Shown here: positions 24,641 to 28,349 of the stretch, piece by piece
How positions within the stretch are numbered: the stretch's first letter is position 1
Layout: every line of letters starts with the position of its first letter
Assembly: GCA_964612995.1 (NCBI GenBank)
Contig: CAZTGE010000045.1
Coordinates: forward strand, 1-28,349
Origin: SLQH01 sp964612995
Lineage (GTDB): Bacteria > Planctomycetota > UBA11346
DNA length: 28,349 bases
Direction: 5' to 3'
The notes under the pieces: model-generated
What the model saw: the letters and a program-made list of their open reading frames with translations, nothing else
What the model was told of the DNA's origin: nothing
Databases searched by the model: none
Position numbers and translations under genes: made by a program

Positions 24641-25861
24641 ATGAACGCCGCTATGCAGACAGGACAGGATCGCTCGCTCACCCCCAACCGGGGGCATGGG
24701 CGCCGTCTGCCCTTTCTCGACGCGGCGCGTTCCTTCGCCATCCTCGGCGCGGTCGGCTGTCACGTCCTGCTTGCCTTCGCCGTGCTCCATCGCATCGACG
24801 ACCTGGCGCTCAAGGCGGCGCTCAACGGCATCTTCCGCGTCTGCGCCCCGCTGTTCTTCATGATCTTCGGCGTGCTGCTCGAACTGGTCTATGTGCGCAA
24901 ATGGCAGGCGGGTCAGGGGCGGGCGGTCAGCGCCCGCCTGGCGGTGCGCTCGCTCCAGTGCCTGACCGGCTATCTCATCGGCGTGGTCTGCGCGGTGCTC
25001 GGCGGCAACATGGCCGCTCCCGAAATCCTGCCGGCGGTGGCCGGGTTCGCCGGCGCGCCGATGGTCGGCGTGCTGCGCTTCTACGCCATGGCCCTGCTGA
25101 TCGCCATCCCGCTGCTGGCCTGCCGCGTGCGTTTCGGCCCTGCAGTGCCGCTGGTGCTCCTGGCGCTGATCTGGATCGCCGATCCGCTGGTCGCCCTGCT
25201 GCCGTTGCCGCCCGGCGAGTCCGCCTGGGGCGTGTTCTGGGGCCGCCTGATCGGTCGCCCGCACATCGGCGTGGGCGGCTCGACCATGCACAATTTCACC
25301 ATCGTGCTCTACGGCCTGTTGCTGGGGCAGCACCTGCGTGCACGTCAGGCGCGGGAACTGCCGCTCTTCGGCGGCCGTCTGCCTTGGCTGACCATCGCGC
25401 TCTGCGGCGGGGTGGTCGCGGTCTACGCGCTCCAGCACGGGCCGCTCTGGGTCGCGGAGGGTTTCCTCAACACCCGGATGACGTTGCGCGTCGCCCACCA
25501 TCCCGCCTACTATGCGATCGTCATCCCCTACGCCCTCGCGGTGTTGTGGGTGGCGCAACGCTGGCAGCGCGCGCTGATGCGCACCGGTCCCATCCTCAGT
25601 CTCGGCCGCTATTCGCTGATGGCCTTTACCCTGGGCAACGCCCCGCTCGCCGCCCTCCCGGCCATGCAGGGGCTCCCGTTCCTGGCCGCGGTCGGCGTCA
25701 GCATCGCCTACATGGCCGCATTCGTGGCCGTGATCCACATCTATGCCGCCTGTGTTCGCAAGTGTCCGGTGAGCAAGGAGAAGGCCACCGCGCCCCCATC
25801 ACAGGTAATGCCCGAACTCGGCTACGCAGCATCGTCGCCGCGTCCCCGGATCTCGTCATAG
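24641..25861 (+). CDS. Membrane acyltransferase (acyltransferase-3 / OafA-type)
   Basis: 406 aa, about ten membrane helices. The N-terminal motif LPFLDAARSFAILGAVGCHV matches the acyltransferase-3 family, in which a conserved Arg and His in the first helix region (here R in AARS, H in GCHV) are required for acyl transfer. The next helix, APLFFMIFGVLLELVYVRKW, is also typical. Such proteins move acetyl or succinyl groups onto periplasmic glycans. ATG 24641 is preceded by GAGGAG; a GTG at 24638 is possible. It lies between the two secreted esterase-like genes, 22 and 12 bases from them, so it is clearly part of the same transcript. Confidence 0.85.
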   Translation: MNAAMQTGQDRSLTPNRGHGRRLPFLDAARSFAILGAVGCHVLLAFAVLHRIDDLALKAALNGIFRVCAPLFFMIFGVLLELVYVRKWQAGQGRAVSARLAVRSLQCLTGYLIGVVCAVLGGNMAAPEILPAVAGFAGAPMVGVLRFYAMALLIAIPLLACRVRFGPAVPLVLLALIWIADPLVALLPLPPGESAWGVFWGRLIGRPHIGVGGSTMHNFTIVLYGLLLGQHLRARQARELPLFGGRLPWLTIALCGGVVAVYALQHGPLWVAEGFLNTRMTLRVAHHPAYYAIVIPYALAVLWVAQRWQRALMRTGPILSLGRYSLMAFTLGNAPLAALPAMQGLPFLAAVGVSIAYMAAFVAVIHIYAACVRKCPVSKEKATAPPSQVMPELGYAASSPRPRISS

Positions 25862-25873
25862 AAGGAGGACATC

Positions 25874-27631
25874 ATGTGTGCCTACGTCCATGGACGACCA
25901 AGTGCCGAGACCGCCGGTGGCTCCGTCCGCTCGCACCGCATCCCACTGCACGTGCGTCTCGCGCGCTGCGCGACCCTCGCCCTCTGTGCCACCGGGCTCG
26001 CCGCCCTCGACCTGCCGCCACCGGTCGAAGGTATGACCTTGCATCCGGCTGGTTCCGCGGGCGGATTGTCGCACGGCTTCGCCGAGTACATCCCCCACGG
26101 CTATGACGACCATCCCGACCGGCGCTATCCGGTGATCGTCTTCTTCGGCGGCACCGGCGAGCGGGGCGACACCAGCCCCGGCAACACTGGCGAGCTCGGC
26201 CGCATGGCCGGCAGCGGGCCGCTACGCATCGCGCGCGATGAGAAGACGAGCATTTGGGATTTCGACGACCACGCCAACGGGGGCGCGGCGATCATCATCG
26301 GCCCGCAGCTGAGCAAGGACGCCAACGAGAAGTACACCGGCAACAGCCTCGATGCGATCGATGTCATCCTCACTGCGGTGCTCGCCTCACGTCGGGCCGA
26401 CCCTGACCGGGTCGCGCTCACCGGCTTCAGTCTCGGCGGTGGCGGCGTGTGGCTCTACGCCCAACGCGTGCCCGACCGCTTCGCCGCCCTGGTGCCGATC
26501 TGCGGTGCGGCTCCACCGCAGGATCACTACAAATACCACAACATCGCCGGTGCGGGGGTCTGGGCGGTGCATTGCTATGGCGACGGCGTCGTCTCGCACA
26601 CGTGGACCAGCGGTTGGCTCGATCACATCGCGACCGAAGTGGCCGGCGCCGTGGCCGATCCGGTGATGGACAGCTACCCGTCCGACTCCGGTGTTGCGAG
26701 CACCGATCTCACCGCACATTTCGATCTCGACCAGGGCTGGCGCTGGTCGTACGTCGATAGCGACGGCCATCGTGCCGGCATGGCCGTGCCCGACGGTGCG
26801 ACGAGCGAGAACCTGCGCTATACCCTGTTCAAAGGCAACGGACACGGCGGCTGGAACGAAACCTACAACAACCCCGACGTCTACGCGTGGTTGTTGCGCC
26901 AGACCCGGGCCGTGAGAGAGCAGACCAGCATGAGCCTGATCATCGACAATGCGGACGCGGCGACCAGCACCGTCGGCACCTGGTCGAGCAGCAGCGGTGT
27001 GCCCGGCTACTACGCCGATGACTATGCCTACGCCGATCCGCAGGGCGGTTCTGGTTCGCGGTTCAAGTTCCTGCCCGATTTCGCCCAATCCGGCTCCTAC
27101 AAGCTCTACCTGTGGTGGAACGCCAAGGACAGCCGCGATCAGGCGGTGCCGGTGGTCATCGATCACGCCGGCGGCCGCGCCTGCCTGACCGTCGATCAAC
27201 GCACCAACGGCGGTCGCTGGAACCTGCTCGGCACCTGGGATTTCGCGGCCGGGACCGGCGCCTCGGTCTCGGTGCGCAACGACGACACCAGCGGCTGGTG
27301 CATCGCCGATGCGGTCGCCTTCGAACGCGTCGGCCCCCCGGCGAGCCGGATGCGGACGGTCAGATTGCGCTTCGGGAGCGATACCAGCTGCGTCGAAGCG
27401 ATCCGCTCCGAGCTCGGCGGCATCCCTTGCGAGGATCCGGTGCGGATCGATGTCACCAACACCGACGGCACCTTCCCCGCCTCCGCGTGCGAGAACGAGC
27501 AGCATTTCATCATCGAACCGATGCCCGAAGGCCTTGGCGCACTGGATCGCGGTCGCCAGCGCCTGGGGCGCATGCTCGCGCGCATCCTCCCCGATCCTTT
27601 CGCCACCGCGGTGGCCAGCCTGTCACTCTGA
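25874..27631 (+). CDS. Secreted esterase with one golvesin-like module
   Basis: 585 aa with a perfect AAGGAGG-type site before ATG 25874. A long basic N-region and hydrophobic stretch (ATLALCATGLAALDLP) suggest export. The alpha/beta-hydrolase domain (about 50-345) matches that of the 1183-aa protein, but has the normal nucleophile elbow LTGFSLGGGG (Ser 186) with Asp 237 (YGDGVV) and His 324 (GNGHGGW). This gives a complete Ser-His-Asp triad. One golvesin-like module follows (about 353-487: LIIDNADAAT, GYYADDYAYAD, CIADAVAFERV). The last ~95 residues (SRMRTVRLRFGSD to the end) are not recognised and contain three Cys. It probably removes ester groups from an extracellular polysaccharide; the substrate is unknown. 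Confidence 0.85.
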   Translation: MCAYVHGRPSAETAGGSVRSHRIPLHVRLARCATLALCATGLAALDLPPPVEGMTLHPAGSAGGLSHGFAEYIPHGYDDHPDRRYPVIVFFGGTGERGDTSPGNTGELGRMAGSGPLRIARDEKTSIWDFDDHANGGAAIIIGPQLSKDANEKYTGNSLDAIDVILTAVLASRRADPDRVALTGFSLGGGGVWLYAQRVPDRFAALVPICGAAPPQDHYKYHNIAGAGVWAVHCYGDGVVSHTWTSGWLDHIATEVAGAVADPVMDSYPSDSGVASTDLTAHFDLDQGWRWSYVDSDGHRAGMAVPDGATSENLRYTLFKGNGHGGWNETYNNPDVYAWLLRQTRAVREQTSMSLIIDNADAATSTVGTWSSSSGVPGYYADDYAYADPQGGSGSRFKFLPDFAQSGSYKLYLWWNAKDSRDQAVPVVIDHAGGRACLTVDQRTNGGRWNLLGTWDFAAGTGASVSVRNDDTSGWCIADAVAFERVGPPASRMRTVRLRFGSDTSCVEAIRSELGGIPCEDPVRIDVTNTDGTFPASACENEQHFIIEPMPEGLGALDRGRQRLGRMLARILPDPFATAVASLSL

Positions 27632-27648
27632 CTGCAAGGAGCCTCGTC

Positions 27649-27975
27649 ATGCCTGCCCTCTCAGAAGCCGAAACCGCAGAAATCCGTCGCCTCGGCCGCA
27701 GCCTCGCCGGCAAGGAACTCGAACCGGACCTCCACGCGCTCGCCAGATTGCTGCGTGAGTGGGAGGCCGACGCGGCGACCATAGATACGGTGATCGAAGC
27801 GATGCACGATTTCATCCGGCGCGACAACTACATCATCGCCAAGAAATACGGCCCAGACAACCCATACCTCCACCTGCTCGTCGCCGGCAAGATCAAGGAA
27901 CACGTGATCGAGTTCTCCGACGTCCACGAAGCGCACCTGCGCAAGCGCCTGGAGCGGATCAACACGGTGTTCTGA
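27649..27975 (+). CDS. Hypothetical protein, 108 aa
   Basis: I do not recognise this family. The protein is helical and charged, starting MPALSEAETAEIRRLGRSLAG and ending RKRLERINTVF. It has no signal peptide or membrane helix. It contains the Tyr-rich segment RRDNYIIAKKYGPDNPYLHLL. The start at 27649 has an AAGGAG site about 8 bases upstream and lies 17 bases after the secreted esterase, so it is the last gene of the polysaccharide operon. Its constant reading-frame style and position make it a real gene. A role as a small cytosolic regulator or chaperone of the operon is only a guess. Confidence 0.75.
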   Translation: MPALSEAETAEIRRLGRSLAGKELEPDLHALARLLREWEADAATIDTVIEAMHDFIRRDNYIIAKKYGPDNPYLHLLVAGKIKEHVIEFSDVHEAHLRKRLERINTVF

Positions 27976-28022
27976 TCCAGGGTCGCGAGCCCTCCTGTTC
28001 CGCCACCCTGGTTTTGGCCACG

Positions 28023-28265
28023 ATGATCCCCGGTGGCTGGTTCTGCGGTGTCCCCGGCGTCCTCGCCATGCCGGCGCTGCTGGCGGTCCGCGCGTGGGCG
28101 AAGGGCGACCGCGCCTGGTTGGTCGCCACGATCGCCCTGCCGCCGCAGCCAGAGGCGCACCGGTCCGGTGGCGTGCGCGCGGGGGGGGTGAGCGGCTCGA
28201 CCGCCAGTGGTCCGGATTGTGTCATTGCGATAGACGGTCGTGGCGACCGGGTTCCTGGTTCGTAA
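28023..28265 (+). CDS. Possible small membrane protein
   Basis: An open frame from ATG 28023 encodes about 80 residues. The first half is hydrophobic (MIPGGWFCGVPGVLAMPALL) and could form two short membrane helices split by AWAKGDRAW; the second half is low-complexity. There is no good ribosome site and the frame is also open upstream. It could be a shadow frame in an intergenic stretch. Confidence 0.25.
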   Translation: MIPGGWFCGVPGVLAMPALLAVRAWAKGDRAWLVATIALPPQPEAHRSGGVRAGGVSGSTASGPDCVIAIDGRGDRVPGS

Positions 28266-28295
28266 CTACTCAGGGGCGAAGCCCCTGAGTGGTTA
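28263..28295. repeat. Hairpin related to H2 at 4394-4428
   Basis: The arms TAACTACTCAGGGGC and GCCCCTGAGTGGTTA pair over 15 bases (one G-T pair) around a GAA loop. The outer stem TAACYACTCA is the same as in H2, while the inner stem differs. No T-run follows, so a simple rho-independent terminator is unlikely. It lies downstream of the last operon gene. Confidence 0.8.
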
Positions 28296-28349
28296 AAGAT
28301 GGCATTACTCGTACCATCAACGGTAACCTCTCATGATTTCTCCGTGTCT

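Noticed and set aside
20959..24741. 1260-aa open frame on the minus strand
   Set aside because: It is antisense to the secreted esterase gene and mirrors its repeats. High GC keeps the opposite frame open; the translation is Val/Gly/Asp/Arg-rich without family motifs, while the plus strand has a signal peptide, domains and a ribosome site.

Overview
This is a high-GC window from a draft bacterial scaffold. It carries a 100-N gap flanked by a duplicated 55-bp end. Close gene packing, ATGA stop/start overlaps and good Shine-Dalgarno sites show it is bacterial. A 2-oxoglutarate dehydrogenase E1/E2 pair implies an oxidative TCA cycle. Signal peptides, an undecaprenyl-phosphate sugar transferase and WcaF/WcaI-like enzymes suggest a Gram-negative, polysaccharide-producing organism. 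The golvesin/xanthan-lyase-type modules would fit a PVC-group or similar matrix-forming lineage, while the YkgJ-type protein looks proteobacterial. I cannot assign the phylum from sequence alone.

Layout. (1) 1-1.6 kb: hairpin-rich repeat DNA, a hypothetical protein (631-1095) and a small zinc-ribbon gene that looks frameshifted (1199-1593). (2) 1.6-4.0 kb, minus strand: methionyl-tRNA synthetase and a YkgJ-like Cys-cluster protein. (3) 4.2-4.55 kb: a tandem repeat followed by five different hairpins in a row, next to a gene that seems to have lost its 5' part (4573-5241). (4) 5.3-10.35 kb, minus strand: operon sucA-sucB-glycosyltransferase. sucA is intact once the scaffold gap artefact is collapsed. 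(5) 10.6-15.0 kb, plus strand: tightly coupled operon of nucleotidyltransferase, flippase-like membrane protein, APH-fold kinase and WcaI-like glycosyltransferase, ending in a dispersed repeat. (6) 15.4-28.0 kb, plus strand: a second, longer operon. It holds a polyprenyl-phosphate sugar-1-phosphate transferase, WcaF-like acetyltransferase, GtrA-like protein, GT2, a large polytopic membrane protein, a 1183-aa secreted esterase-like protein with a CBM6-like domain and five golvesin-like modules, a membrane acyltransferase, a second secreted esterase with one golvesin-like module, and a 108-aa protein of unknown function. (7) 28.0-28.35 kb: a repeat hairpin related to the one at 4.4 kb.

How the genes may work together (inference). 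Regions 5 and 6 look like an exopolysaccharide locus. The kinase and nucleotidyltransferase would make an activated donor. The sugar-phosphate transferase would start the lipid-linked unit and the glycosyltransferases extend it. WcaF-like and acyltransferase-3-like proteins would acylate it inside or at the membrane. The two exported esterase-like proteins, which carry carbohydrate-binding-type modules, would bind and tailor the finished polymer outside the cell. The most unusual points are the Ser-to-Cys change in the larger esterase's nucleophile elbow, the pairing of acylating and putative de-acylating enzymes, a ~90-residue insertion in the sugar-phosphate transferase, and the hairpin islands at the borders of these units.
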